Below, piece after piece: positions 33,755-42,188 of a DNA stretch of 52,022 bases. The position numbers and the translations under genes were made by a program. Position 1 is the first letter of the stretch. Every line of letters starts with the position of its first letter. The notes under the pieces are model-generated. The model ran no database searches. It saw only the letters and a list, made by a program, of their open reading frames with translations, and was not told the DNA's origin. This DNA is from JAPOQD01 sp964620555 (lineage in GTDB: Bacteria > Pseudomonadota > Gammaproteobacteria > Pseudomonadales > Halieaceae). The DNA lies in NCBI GenBank assembly GCA_964620555.1, contig CAZUGZ010000011.1, positions 1 through 52,022 on the forward strand, read 5' to 3'.

Positions 33755-34486
33755 ATGCCGACGACGCCCGTGGTATTCCTGCACATCGCGAAAACGGCAG
33801 GTACTTCCCTGGTGGCGTACCTGCGCAAGCTGCTGCCCCCCGGTTCGGTCCTCTCCCACGGTGACTTCCTGCAGTTTCCCGGGCAGCGCCTGCCTGCGGG
33901 TCAGTTGTCACATTACAAACTGGTGTCGGGCCACTTCGGTTACTCCCAGGTGGAAGAGTTGCTCGCCGGCAGCTACTCGCTGACTATTTTGCGGGACCCG
34001 CTGCATCGCGTGTTGTCGCTCTACAAATTTCTGTTGCATGAGGGCATGCAGAAGCGCTTTGCGGTAGCCCGCACCGCTGCCCGCCTGCCGGTCGACGAAT
34101 TTTTTTGCTCGATGCGACCCGAGGTCGTGGAAATGCTGGACAACCAGCAGTGCTGGCAGATCGCCGACGATTACTGGATGGAACAGCGCCGGCGCCGCCC
34201 CCTGCGGAGCGAGTCCCAGCTCCTGACCCTGGCCAAAGAGCACTTGCAGCAGTTTTCGCTGGTGGGCTTTACCGAGACTTTCGCAGAGGACTTTGCCAGC
34301 GTATTGCGGGCCATGAGCCTGCCCGTCCCGGACCGGGTACCGCGGCTGTATCCCACGCCCGACCCGCTGCTGCCGGGTCATTTGAAGGACGCCACCCTGG
34401 CGACGCTGGAGCAACGCCTGGCACTGGACTACGAACTGGTGGCCCACGCCCGCACGGCACGCGGTGGCCCGGGGCCGGGTCTATAG
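33755..34486 (+). CDS. Carbohydrate-type sulfotransferase (family 2)
   Basis: ATG 33755 follows CGGGAGG. The 243-residue protein has the 5'-phosphosulfate-binding loop LHIAKTAGTSLVAYL (Lys13, Thr17, Ser18) at its very N-terminus and the 3'-phosphate motif ILRDPLHRVLSLYKF (Arg80, Ser88), the two PAPS-binding elements of Sulfotransfer_2 enzymes. A cytosolic enzyme adding sulfate from PAPS to a sugar hydroxyl fits the setting. No PAPS synthesis genes are in the window. Its last 6 bases overlap the convergent SGNH gene. Sulfated polysaccharides are common in marine organisms, and this is one reason I suspect a marine host. Confidence 0.85.
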   Translation: MPTTPVVFLHIAKTAGTSLVAYLRKLLPPGSVLSHGDFLQFPGQRLPAGQLSHYKLVSGHFGYSQVEELLAGSYSLTILRDPLHRVLSLYKFLLHEGMQKRFAVARTAARLPVDEFFCSMRPEVVEMLDNQQCWQIADDYWMEQRRRRPLRSESQLLTLAKEHLQQFSLVGFTETFAEDFASVLRAMSLPVPDRVPRLYPTPDPLLPGHLKDATLATLEQRLALDYELVAHARTARGGPGPGL

Positions 34487-35626
34487 CTTCAGCCAGCGCC
34501 GCAGGGCGGCGTACTCCCGGGGATGGGTTTGTGCGTAGGTTTGCATTGAGCGCGTCAGTTCCACCAGGTAGGAATCTATGGAACTCCCGTCGAGCCGCAT
34601 GGGTTGCAGTTCTTCGGAACACTCCGACCCACCCCGGGTAATGCACGACAGGACGAGGTCGCCCACGCGCGACGTGTAGTGCACCCCGTCGTTGAACAGG
34701 GGTCGCTCCGCGCCGATCGGGTCGGTGATCAAAAGCGTGTTGTTCTCCAGTCCGTACAGGCGCAACCGGGCCGGGTGGGACTCCGCTACCTCTGCCAGTT
34801 GCCGTTGCCAACCGAGATACGCATCCCAACGGCCCGACAGCGCAACCGCATTCAGCGTGAGGGCGTGCATCGGCGAAACAAAGAGAATCATCTCGATGCC
34901 CTGCGTCCTGCAAAAATCGAGGGTGGCTAGCAGCTCCGCCAGGTCGATTTCATCGCCGCCCTCGCTGAATTCCTCGTATTTCTGCCTGGCGAGCATGCTG
35001 TACAGCCAGTTCCCGGTCCGGTCCGGAGGCGCGCTTGCCTCCCAGGTTCCGTCGGCGTGGAATTGACGCTGACTGCCCCCGGAATCGCCGATCACCGAGT
35101 AGGCATCCAGCAACGCATCGACGGACATCAGACTGCTCCAGCGATCCAGCACCACCTGGTAGCCGAAGCGCATGCGTTGCCCCGGTGTCGGGTCGACCCG
35201 TCGCAGACGCTGGTCGACAAACGCGCGATTGCTGTGCCCCGGTCTGAACATGTAGTAGTCCAGGCCCGCCACCACTCTGGTCAGGGGCCGGATTGCGTGG
35301 GCATGTTCGATCATGCGCCGAAGTTCACGCAACGTGATGCCGGGCAGGGAGGCGTTGTATGCGGCTCCGTCTCCGTCGACGAGGTGGGCGGGCGACAGGC
35401 GGGCACTGCGGGAACTTCCGATAATCAACTGCTCCGCTTCGACCAACTGCATCTTGTAGGGTTTGTGCAGGCGGAGATACCAGAACAGGTCGGCCGGCTG
35501 TTCGGGGCTCAGTTTTGGAATCCGGGGATACAGGCCGTAGGGGTCTACCGCCCACAGAACCAGCACACCGGCCATCGTCCCCGCCATGAGAACGGCCAAC
35601 ACCCTACCCAGGTACGCTCTGTGCAT
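34481..35626 (-). CDS. SGNH-type periplasmic protein (copy 2)
   Basis: 381 residues from ATG 35626, with an N-terminal anchor (VLAVLMAGTMAGVLVLW) ending in AVDPYGLYP, then IIGSSRS with Gly70-Ser71-Ser72-Arg73-Ser74 and DGVHY with Asp313 and His316. The paralogue at 16367 has VDPYAIY and GSSRS at the same residue numbers, so the two are clear paralogues. No MBOAT gene adjoins this copy, so it may serve the MBOAT at 11650 or act as an esterase or transferase on its own. It is divergent from the desaturase gene. Confidence 0.78.
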   Translation of the reverse strand: MHRAYLGRVLAVLMAGTMAGVLVLWAVDPYGLYPRIPKLSPEQPADLFWYLRLHKPYKMQLVEAEQLIIGSSRSARLSPAHLVDGDGAAYNASLPGITLRELRRMIEHAHAIRPLTRVVAGLDYYMFRPGHSNRAFVDQRLRRVDPTPGQRMRFGYQVVLDRWSSLMSVDALLDAYSVIGDSGGSQRQFHADGTWEASAPPDRTGNWLYSMLARQKYEEFSEGGDEIDLAELLATLDFCRTQGIEMILFVSPMHALTLNAVALSGRWDAYLGWQRQLAEVAESHPARLRLYGLENNTLLITDPIGAERPLFNDGVHYTSRVGDLVLSCITRGGSECSEELQPMRLDGSSIDSYLVELTRSMQTYAQTHPREYAALRRWLKL

Positions 35627-35702
35627 GGCTGCCGATGGTAGCACGCGCCTGGTTCGTTTTTGCTCTCGGCCGGTCCGGTTTTGCAGTACTATAGCACCTG
35701 CA

Positions 35703-36653
35703 ATGTATACCGTCGGCGAAGAAACCCATCAGCACCCCGTCACCCGATCCTCACCGGTCCAGGAATTCAAGACGGCCAACAACCGGATTTTTCCGAAAAC
35801 GCTTGCCATCTACTGTCTGTTCGCTGTGGTGGTTGCGCTGCTGTACTCCATCCGCGAGCTCGGACCCGGGGCGTTTCTGGTTGCTTCGGTGCCGGCCTGG
35901 ATCGTTATCGGCTGGGGTCAGCTGGCCCTGTTCAACGCGCTTCACGAGGGGCTGCACATGCGGTTTGGCGCCCCGCATCGCGAGCGGCTGGCCTGGCTGC
36001 TGGCGGGCTGGCCGGTGGGTTTCAGCGACAGCTACCGTCGACTGCACCTGGACCATCATCGCTTCCTGGGTGATCCGCAGCGAGACCCCGACTATGTGAA
36101 CTACGCGGGATTCCCCGGCAACCGGCGCCAGTTCATCGCGCGATGCGCCATGAACCTGTGTGGCGTGAACAGCGTGCTGCAATTTCTCGGACTGCGCCAG
36201 GCTGCGGCCCCGGAAGCGGGGGCTGCAGACCGCTCGCGCGCGCGCGGTCTGCTGCAAATTGCAATGATCCAGGGCCTGCTGTTGCTGCTGTTCCACGCTC
36301 TGGTGGGCTGGCAGTACTACCTGTGGTTATGGCTGTTACCGCTGCTTACTTTCGGAAAATTCTTCAGCTTTGCTCGGACATTCTGCGAACACGCCAGCCC
36401 CGGGGGCCGCGTCACCGTGCGCACCATTAGCGGATCTTTCCTGGGCGAAAAGCTGCTGGGCACGTTCTGCTTCAACTATCACGCAGAGCACCACGAACAC
36501 GTGTTCATTCCCTGCAATGAACTGGAACGGGCACACCGCCGCGTCGCGCCGGCGCTGTACCATGACCGAGGCAGCGACGAACCCCTCTACGAACACTACC
36601 GGGGAGGCTACGCCGCTCTGCTGTGGGGCTGGTTCCGGGCCCTGCCCTGGTGA
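35703..36653 (+). CDS. Membrane fatty acid desaturase / hydroxylase family
   Basis: From ATG 35703 the protein is 316 residues with four or more membrane helices and three histidine boxes that bind the di-iron centre: HEGLH at 81-85, HLDHH at 115-119 and HAEHH at 260-264, followed by another His. The first box sits at the end of helix 2, as in desaturases and lipid hydroxylases. It could introduce a double bond or hydroxyl into a fatty acyl chain or a polyprenyl-like lipid. Next to glycan genes, modification of the lipid anchor is plausible. It ends 7 bp before the methyltransferase gene, so they are probably cotranscribed. Confidence 0.85.
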   Translation: MYTVGEETHQHPVTRSSPVQEFKTANNRIFPKTLAIYCLFAVVVALLYSIRELGPGAFLVASVPAWIVIGWGQLALFNALHEGLHMRFGAPHRERLAWLLAGWPVGFSDSYRRLHLDHHRFLGDPQRDPDYVNYAGFPGNRRQFIARCAMNLCGVNSVLQFLGLRQAAAPEAGAADRSRARGLLQIAMIQGLLLLLFHALVGWQYYLWLWLLPLLTFGKFFSFARTFCEHASPGGRVTVRTISGSFLGEKLLGTFCFNYHAEHHEHVFIPCNELERAHRRVAPALYHDRGSDEPLYEHYRGGYAALLWGWFRALPW

Positions 36654-36660
36654 GCTGGCC

Positions 36661-37599
36661 ATGCCTGCCGAGTATTGCTGCAACTTTTGCGGGAACCGGA
36701 ATTTCCGCTGCGTTACCGAGGGGATGCGGGACTGGGAGTATGGAGTGGCCGGCGAATACGACTACCGGCAGTGCCTGGCCTGCGGGGGCGTGCAACTCCA
36801 TCCCTTTCCCGAACTGGAAGACCTCAAGCGCGCCTACCGGATCGACTACCACGGTTACGCCACCAGGGAACGCCGCGGCAAGCTGTTCTCGTGGTTGCAT
36901 GCATTGAAAGAGGCGTTGCTCAGGAGCAAGATGTCCAGCTTGGTGGACGCCGATTCGCGGGTGCTGGACGTGGGCTGTGGCGCCGGGGAATTCCTGCTGG
37001 GTTTGCGCGCCATGGGCCTGTCCCGTCTACACGGCATCGACTTTAACGATGCCGTGGTTCGCGATCTTCAGAAGCGGGAGATCGAGGCCTATTGCGGGAC
37101 ATTCCTGGAGTACCCGTCGGAAAGTGACGCGTTTTGCCTCATTTCCATGAACAACTACCTGGAACACACACTGGACCCCGCCGCGGAACTCAGCCGAAGT
37201 TTTCAGTTGCTGCGCGCCGGCGGTCACCTGGTGGGGGAGGTCCCCGGGTTCGACTCGCTGGAGCGGCGCCTGTTTGGTCGTTACTGGGGTGGCAACCATG
37301 TGCCCCGGCACACCTACCAGTTCAGCAGCGGGTTCCTGCGGAGGCAGTTGCACGAGGCTGGTTTTACCGGGATCCGCATCCACCATGAACTGAATACCAG
37401 TCACTGGGCACTGTCGGTGCAGAACTGGCGGCAGCGGCGAGTGCCGGACCTGCGCAACAACCCGGCCCTGCAACGCGGGCGCAGCAGGTATTACCTGTTG
37501 CTGTTGCTGCTTTTCCTGCCCGTCAATCTGCTGCCGGTGCTGCTGCGTCAATCCGGCTGCACCAGGTTCTACGCCCGTAAACCCGGCCAATCGCGATGA
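36661..37599 (+). CDS. Zinc-ribbon class I SAM methyltransferase
   Basis: The 312-residue product begins with a zinc-ribbon: CNFCG near residue 7 and CLACGG near 38, as in sugar C- or O-methyltransferases with an N-terminal metal knot. The SAM loop VLDVGCGAGEFLLGL, HGIDFND and MNNYLEHTLDPAAEL then identify a Methyltransf_23-type core. A hydrophobic C-terminal helix (YYLLLLLLFLPVNLLPVLL) suggests membrane attachment. It follows the desaturase gene by 7 bp and is the sixth methyltransferase of the two glycan loci. Confidence 0.8.
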   Translation: MPAEYCCNFCGNRNFRCVTEGMRDWEYGVAGEYDYRQCLACGGVQLHPFPELEDLKRAYRIDYHGYATRERRGKLFSWLHALKEALLRSKMSSLVDADSRVLDVGCGAGEFLLGLRAMGLSRLHGIDFNDAVVRDLQKREIEAYCGTFLEYPSESDAFCLISMNNYLEHTLDPAAELSRSFQLLRAGGHLVGEVPGFDSLERRLFGRYWGGNHVPRHTYQFSSGFLRRQLHEAGFTGIRIHHELNTSHWALSVQNWRQRRVPDLRNNPALQRGRSRYYLLLLLLFLPVNLLPVLLRQSGCTRFYARKPGQSR

Positions 37600-37659
37600 C
37601 TGCACTGCGGTGCGACGCCTGGTGTGGCTTTGTGTGGGCTGAATAGGTAAATTGCCCGT

Positions 37660-38742
37660 ATGTACACCCTGCTCGTCACGTTCTTCCTGTTCGCGCTGCT
37701 CTTCTCATTCTTCTGCTCATTGTGGGAGGCGGTGCTGCTCAGCATCACGCCGAGTCACGCGCGCCTGCAGTCACAGCAGGGCAGCCGGGTCGGCCGCTAT
37801 CTGGAAGATTTCAAGGCCAACATCGACCGCCCCCTGGCGGCGATCCTTACGCTCAACACCATCGCCCACACGGTCGGCGCCATCGGCGTCGGCGCACAGG
37901 CGGCGGTAATCTGGCAAGAGGCGAACCCCTGGGTCACCCGATTCGCAGTTCCGGCCGGCATGACCATCGCCATACTGGTGTTCTCGGAGATCGTGCCGAA
38001 GACCATCGGCGCCCTCTACTGGCAGCGACTGATGACGTTCACCGTGCACTCGCTGCGCGTACTGACCCTGGCGCTCGCCCCCTTCGTGTGGCTGAGCCAG
38101 TACGTTACCCGCAGTCTGAAGCGCGACGCGACACGTCCGATACTGACGCGCACCGACTTTCTGGCGATGGCGGAACTGGGCGCGGAGGAAGGTGTGTTCG
38201 AGGCCGGGGAAAGCGAGATGATCGGCCACCTGCTCCGCTTTCAGACCATCGAGGTGCAGGATGTGATGACCCCGCATACGGTCGTTGCGGCGGCATCGGA
38301 AACCGAGCGCATCGCCGACTACTACGACACGGCGAAGAGCCATTCGTTTTCACAGATTCCCGTGTTCGACCAGTCCAAGGACCGCATCACCGGCTATGTG
38401 CTGAAAACGGACCTGCTGTACGCGCAGTTGGACGGTGGTGGAGACCGGCCCATTGCGACGCTGCGCCGCGAGATCGTCGCCGTCGAGGAGACCTTTGCCG
38501 TCACCGACCTGTTCGCGGAGTTTCGCAAGCGTCAGGAGCAACTGGCAGTGGTGCTGGACGAATTCGGCGGCATGGCGGGAATCGTGACCATGGAGGATGT
38601 CATCGAGACCCTGCTGGGCCTGGAAATCGTCGACAAGTCCGACCCCGCCGTCGACATGCGTGAACTGGCGCGCCGGCACCGGCAACAGCGCACCGAAGCG
38701 CTGGGCGTGCTTCAGAAGCCCGAGGTTTCGTCCGAAGAATGA
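37660..38742 (+). CDS. CNNM-domain / CBS-pair membrane protein
   Basis: The 360-residue protein has an N-terminal CNNM (DUF21) transmembrane domain with about four helices (residues 1-150; SEIVPKTIGALYW is the signature), then a CBS pair (QDVMTPHTVVAAAS; GYVLKTDLLYAQL; LAVVLDEFGGMAGIVTMEDV). It ends about 40 residues after the CBS pair and lacks the C-terminal CorC_HlyC transporter-associated domain of the longer HlyC/CorC proteins. Members are linked to Mg2+/Co2+ export or to membrane integrity. It stands alone between the glycan locus and a coiled-coil gene. Confidence 0.85.
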   Translation: MYTLLVTFFLFALLFSFFCSLWEAVLLSITPSHARLQSQQGSRVGRYLEDFKANIDRPLAAILTLNTIAHTVGAIGVGAQAAVIWQEANPWVTRFAVPAGMTIAILVFSEIVPKTIGALYWQRLMTFTVHSLRVLTLALAPFVWLSQYVTRSLKRDATRPILTRTDFLAMAELGAEEGVFEAGESEMIGHLLRFQTIEVQDVMTPHTVVAAASETERIADYYDTAKSHSFSQIPVFDQSKDRITGYVLKTDLLYAQLDGGGDRPIATLRREIVAVEETFAVTDLFAEFRKRQEQLAVVLDEFGGMAGIVTMEDVIETLLGLEIVDKSDPAVDMRELARRHRQQRTEALGVLQKPEVSSEE

Positions 38743-38878
38743 AAACCGGTTACCGCACCGGAGCCACTGATCCTTCCGCGCAGTGCCTGCGGAGAGCCAG
38801 AAACTTATGTCCGGAAAGCGGACAGATCTGTTTGTTTACAACATTGTGAGTGGGATATGGTTCCGGATAAGAACGAAA

Positions 38879-39352
38879 TCAGAAGTACCTGTAGGTGGTG
38901 ATGAGCAGGGTGGCGAGCCCGACATTAACGCCGACAAACCACCTGATGGTATCGCTCTTGCCGAGTGCTATCAGTTTCTCTGTTTCCTGGCGAAGGGTTT
39001 CGATATTGGCCTTGGTTTCCAGTCGCAGGGTCTCGATGTTGGCATTGGTGACGGCAATCTCAGTCTTGGTCTCCTGCCGCAAAACCTCGATATTGGCCTT
39101 GGTTTCCAGTCGCAGGGTCTCGATGTTGGCGTTGGTGGTGGCAATCTCTGCCTTGGTATCCTGCCGCAAGGCTTCGATATCGGTTTTGGTACCCTGCCGC
39201 ATGGCTTCGATATCGGTCTTCAAAGCGAAGTTGCGCTCCATGAACCGGACTTGCAGGCTCACCACGGTTTCGGCCTGGGATTCCGGCATGCCGGATTTCA
39301 CCAGTTTCCGAATCGTCTCGTGGGTGTCGAGAAATGACATCGACTCTGCCAT
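38879..39352 (-). CDS. Coiled-coil protein with internal repeats and C-terminal membrane anchor
   Basis: 157 residues. The N-terminal 40 residues (ETIRKLVKSGMPESQAETVV) resemble the DUF1640/CCDC90-type opening, followed by a long coiled coil made of repeats of the form TKANIEVLRQE, and a C-terminal helix FVGVNVGLATLLITTYRYF as membrane anchor. The coil is built from blocks of 11, 11 and 7 residues repeated with a period of 29 residues (87 bp). A TATACT stands only 6 bases before ATG 39352 and there is no ribosome-binding site, so either the mRNA is leaderless or the second ATG (residue 5, behind AGAG) is used. Function unknown. Confidence 0.7.
   Translation of the reverse strand: MAESMSFLDTHETIRKLVKSGMPESQAETVVSLQVRFMERNFALKTDIEAMRQGTKTDIEALRQDTKAEIATTNANIETLRLETKANIEVLRQETKTEIAVTNANIETLRLETKANIETLRQETEKLIALGKSDTIRWFVGVNVGLATLLITTYRYF
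39001..39174. repeat. Two tandem 87-bp repeats inside the coiled-coil gene
   Basis: The block starting cgatattggccttggtttcc occurs at 39001 and again at 39088. The first 43 bases are identical and the rest differ at scattered positions. A shorter third unit follows from 39175. The copies encode NANIETLRLETKANIE-type segments. Near-identity at the DNA level, third bases included, points to recent slippage or gene conversion and predicts length variation between strains. Confidence 0.8.
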
Positions 39353-39598
39353 AACTTCAGTATAGACCAATTTCACAGTTTTGCAGAGCACGCCAATGGC
39401 GATGACTACGGTAGTGATCTGGTGTAGGATTGGGTGAATTCCGGGCCGGAAATACAGAGATTTCTGCCTCAAATACCCGCTGACTAGACAGAAACGGACA
39501 GGCAAATGGGATTTGCGAGCAACGAGCGCTTGAAGTGGAAGGGCATTCCATTGCGTCGTCACCCCCCCATGTGCATCTGTCCCTTCTGACCTGGGCCG
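39353..39598. other. Divergent intergenic region with -10 element at the coiled-coil start
   Basis: The 246-bp gap separates the leftward coiled-coil gene and the rightward RmlD-like gene. On the minus strand TATACT (39359-39364) is preceded at 17 bp by a poor -35 (TCTGCA). No coding region or RNA gene was seen. No clear promoter was found for the rightward unit. Confidence 0.4.
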
Positions 39599-40462
39599 GT
39601 GCGCGTCCTGATCATCGGTTCCGATACCCCGGTCGGGCAGGCCCTGCGACGGTTGTTTACCCAGCGGGAACGGGAATTCCTGGGGCTGAAACGCTCCGAC
39701 TGCCGCTGGAACCGGCAACGCCAAGCCAAGAAGGCCCTGCGTCGCGCCGCCTGTGACCTGGCCATCGATTTGCGCCTGCAGGCCTCCGCCGACGGTGGGC
39801 TGCGCGTGCACGAAATCGATGTGGATCGCAGCCGCTGGCTGGCGAAGGCCGCCGAGGCCAGCGGCACGGTTCTGCTGGCCCTGTCCTGCGCCCGCGTATT
39901 CAGCGGCGCCGCCCTGCGGCCCTATCGCGAAGATGACCCCACCGATAGTACCTCGTCCCTGGGGAAACTGCTGATCAGCGCCGAAACCGAGGTGCGCCGC
40001 CGCTGTGAACGCCACGCAGTGCTGCGGATGGGGCCGGTGTTCGCCCCGACCGGCATCAACGCCATCACCCATATGCTGAACCAGATCAATAGCGGAGAGA
40101 CACTGCACCTGAGCAAGGAGAGGCGCGGCTCTCCGGTACCGGTCGAGGATGCCGCCTGGGTCATTTCCGCCCTGGTGGATCAGTACAGTTGCGGCGTGCA
40201 GGCCTGGGGCAACTTTCACTATTGCAGCGCGGGGGCCACCAATTGCCACGAATTTGGAGAAGTGCTGTTGGCGGCCGCGTCCCAGTTTCGGGACCTGAAC
40301 GACGAGGCAGCGCGGGAAAGGGCGGCGCCCCAGGCGTTCAACTGGGAATTGGACTGCACCCGCATCTGCAACACCTTTGCCATCAGGCAGCAACCCTGGC
40401 GCACCAGTGTCATAGGGCAGGTAAAAGAGTTTTATGCACAACAGGAGGAAACCGAACCATGA
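39599..40462 (+). CDS. RmlD-like NAD(P)-dependent sugar reductase family protein
   Basis: GTG 39599 begins 287 residues. The N-terminus RVLIIGSDTPVGQALRRLF is a Rossmann loop, and LALSCARVFSGAA, FAPTGINAITHML and SPVPVEDAAWVISAL follow the dTDP-4-dehydrorhamnose reductase (RmlD) and MAT2B-like pattern. The catalytic Tyr-x-x-x-Lys is not obvious, so it may be a non-catalytic or divergent relative. It overlaps moaB by ATGA and probably heads the moaB-moeA operon, an unusual companion for molybdenum cofactor genes. A role as nucleotide-sugar enzyme for the nearby glycan loci is possible but unsupported by neighbouring rml genes. Confidence 0.65.
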   Translation: MRVLIIGSDTPVGQALRRLFTQREREFLGLKRSDCRWNRQRQAKKALRRAACDLAIDLRLQASADGGLRVHEIDVDRSRWLAKAAEASGTVLLALSCARVFSGAALRPYREDDPTDSTSSLGKLLISAETEVRRRCERHAVLRMGPVFAPTGINAITHMLNQINSGETLHLSKERRGSPVPVEDAAWVISALVDQYSCGVQAWGNFHYCSAGATNCHEFGEVLLAAASQFRDLNDEAARERAAPQAFNWELDCTRICNTFAIRQQPWRTSVIGQVKEFYAQQEETEP

Positions 40463-40998
40463 GTGGAGAAAACCAGGGCAAACTGTCGGTGGCCGTTTTG
40501 ACGGTGTCCGACAGCCGCGGCGAAGAAGAGGACAGTTCCGGCCACTACCTGGTGGAGGCCCTTTCGGCAGAGGGGCACCAACTGGCGGAAAAGGTGATCG
40601 TGCGCGACGACATCTACCAGATTCGGGCAGTGGTTTCGCGCTGGATTGCCAGCGAAGATGTGGATGCCGTGCTGGTTACCGGCGGCACCGGTTTCTCGGG
40701 TCGGGACAGCACCCCGGAGGCCGTCACCCCGTTGCTGGACAAGGTGATCGAAGGCTTTGGTGAAGTCTTCCGAGCCCTGTCCCATGCGGAAATCGGTTCC
40801 TCCACCATCCAGTCCCGCGCGCTGGGGGGATTGGCCAACCAGACGCTGATTCTCTGCATGCCCGGTTCCCCGGGGGCCTGTCGGACCGCCTGGAACGGCG
40901 TGATTCGCGAGCAACTGGATGGCGGCCATCGCCCCTGTAACTTTGTGGGTGTGCTGCGTACCCGCAAGTCTGCCTCCGATCCGGGTTCGCCGGCTTGA
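40459..40998 (+). CDS. moaB: Molybdenum cofactor biosynthesis protein B
   Basis: Behind AGGAGG, ATG 40459 opens 179 residues with AVLTVSDSRGEEEDSSG, VTGGTGFSGRDSTPEA and MPGSPGACRTAWNGVI, the molybdopterin-binding MoaB/MogA fold. MoaB-type proteins adenylylate molybdopterin or bind it; the GGTG and PGSP loops are the substrate-binding features. It is joined to moeA by a TTGA overlap, so the pair should be cotranslated. No other moa genes are in the window. Length is usual for the family. Confidence 0.92.
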   Translation: MSGENQGKLSVAVLTVSDSRGEEEDSSGHYLVEALSAEGHQLAEKVIVRDDIYQIRAVVSRWIASEDVDAVLVTGGTGFSGRDSTPEAVTPLLDKVIEGFGEVFRALSHAEIGSSTIQSRALGGLANQTLILCMPGSPGACRTAWNGVIREQLDGGHRPCNFVGVLRTRKSASDPGSPA

Positions 40999-42188
40999 CT
41001 CCATTACAACAGGCACTGCCGCTGATACTGGCCGAGGTGGAAGTACTGCCCGCCGAGCCCGGGCCCTGCGCCCTGGGTGCGGCGCTGGGGCGGGTGCTGG
41101 CCGAAGATCAGTATGCCGGCCTGGCGGTACCCGGCGAAGACAACAGCGCCATGGATGGCTATGCAGTGCGCAGCGCTGAAGGCGTCGGTCGGCGGCCGGT
41201 CAGCCAGCGCATTCCCGCCGGCGCCGCAGGGGAGCCATTGGCCACTGGCACGGCGGCGCGCATATTCACCGGGGCACCCGTCCCGGAGGGGGCCGACGCG
41301 GTGGCGATGCAGGAAAATTGTACGGCGGAGGATGGTCAGGTACAGCTCGACCGGCCAGTTCGCCCGGGTGAAAACATTCGCCGTCGCGGCCAGGATATTG
41401 TCGAGGAGTCCCTGGTACTGGGTGCCGGCCGGGTTCTGCGAGCCGCGGACCTGGGCCTGTTGGCCTCGCTGGGAGTGGATGCGGTGCCGGTGCGACGCAA
41501 ACCGCGGGTGGCGCTGATGTCCACGGGCGACGAACTGGTGGAACCGGGGTCGGGGCCCTTGCGGCGAGGACAGATCTACAGCTCCAATCGTTACACCCTG
41601 GGCGGCTTGCTGCAACGCGAAGGGGCCGAGGTGATAGACCTGGGCCTGGTGGCCGACAGCGCCGAGGCTACCGCACAGGCTTTGCGGCGCGGTGCCGAGG
41701 GTGCCGATTGCGTCATCAGCACCGGCGGAGTATCGGTGGGAGAGGAAGACCACGTCACCGCCCAGGTACGACGACTGGGCCAATTGCGGCTCTGGAAACT
41801 GCGCCTCAAACCCGGCAAACCGCTGGCCTTCGGGCGGCTCGGGGCGGCGACTTTTTTTGGCCTGCCCGGCAACCCGGTGGCAGTGTTTGTGACCTTTTGC
41901 CTGGTGGTGAGGCCGTGGCTGCAGCGCAGTCTGGGGATCACCGACGAGCCGCCGCTGCGGCTGCCGGCGAGTGCGGATTTCGAGCTCCGGCGCGCGGGTA
42001 CCCGGGAGGAATATCTGCGGGTGTTGGCCGTGGTCGAGAACGGTCGGTTAGTGGCCAGGCTCTATCCCAACCAGAGTTCCGGCGTGTTGAGTTCGGTCAG
42101 CTATGCCAATGCGCTCGCCGTGGTCCCGCCGGGGCGGGTCATCGGCCGTGGCGACAGTATCGAGCTGTTGTTGCTGGATCAGCTATAG
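40995..42188 (+). CDS. moeA: Molybdopterin molybdenumtransferase
   Basis: TTG 40995 overlaps the moaB stop. The 397-residue protein shows all four MoeA domains: PGEDNSAMDGYAVR (active-site region), FTGAPVPEGADAV, STGDELVEPG and STGGVSVGEEDH (molybdopterin-binding), FFGLPGNPVAVFV, and the C-terminal domain IV ending DSIELLLLDQL. MoeA inserts molybdenum into adenylylated molybdopterin made by a MoaB/MogA-like partner. It ends by overlapping the stop region of convergent fabB by 10 bp. Confidence 0.95.
   Translation: MTPLQQALPLILAEVEVLPAEPGPCALGAALGRVLAEDQYAGLAVPGEDNSAMDGYAVRSAEGVGRRPVSQRIPAGAAGEPLATGTAARIFTGAPVPEGADAVAMQENCTAEDGQVQLDRPVRPGENIRRRGQDIVEESLVLGAGRVLRAADLGLLASLGVDAVPVRRKPRVALMSTGDELVEPGSGPLRRGQIYSSNRYTLGGLLQREGAEVIDLGLVADSAEATAQALRRGAEGADCVISTGGVSVGEEDHVTAQVRRLGQLRLWKLRLKPGKPLAFGRLGAATFFGLPGNPVAVFVTFCLVVRPWLQRSLGITDEPPLRLPASADFELRRAGTREEYLRVLAVVENGRLVARLYPNQSSGVLSSVSYANALAVVPPGRVIGRGDSIELLLLDQL

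Noticed and set aside
38879..40441. Reading the coiled-coil gene as a 520-residue protein
   Set aside because: Only the last 157 residues look like protein. The upstream part is antisense to the RmlD-like gene, and a -10 element and start lie at 39352-39364.
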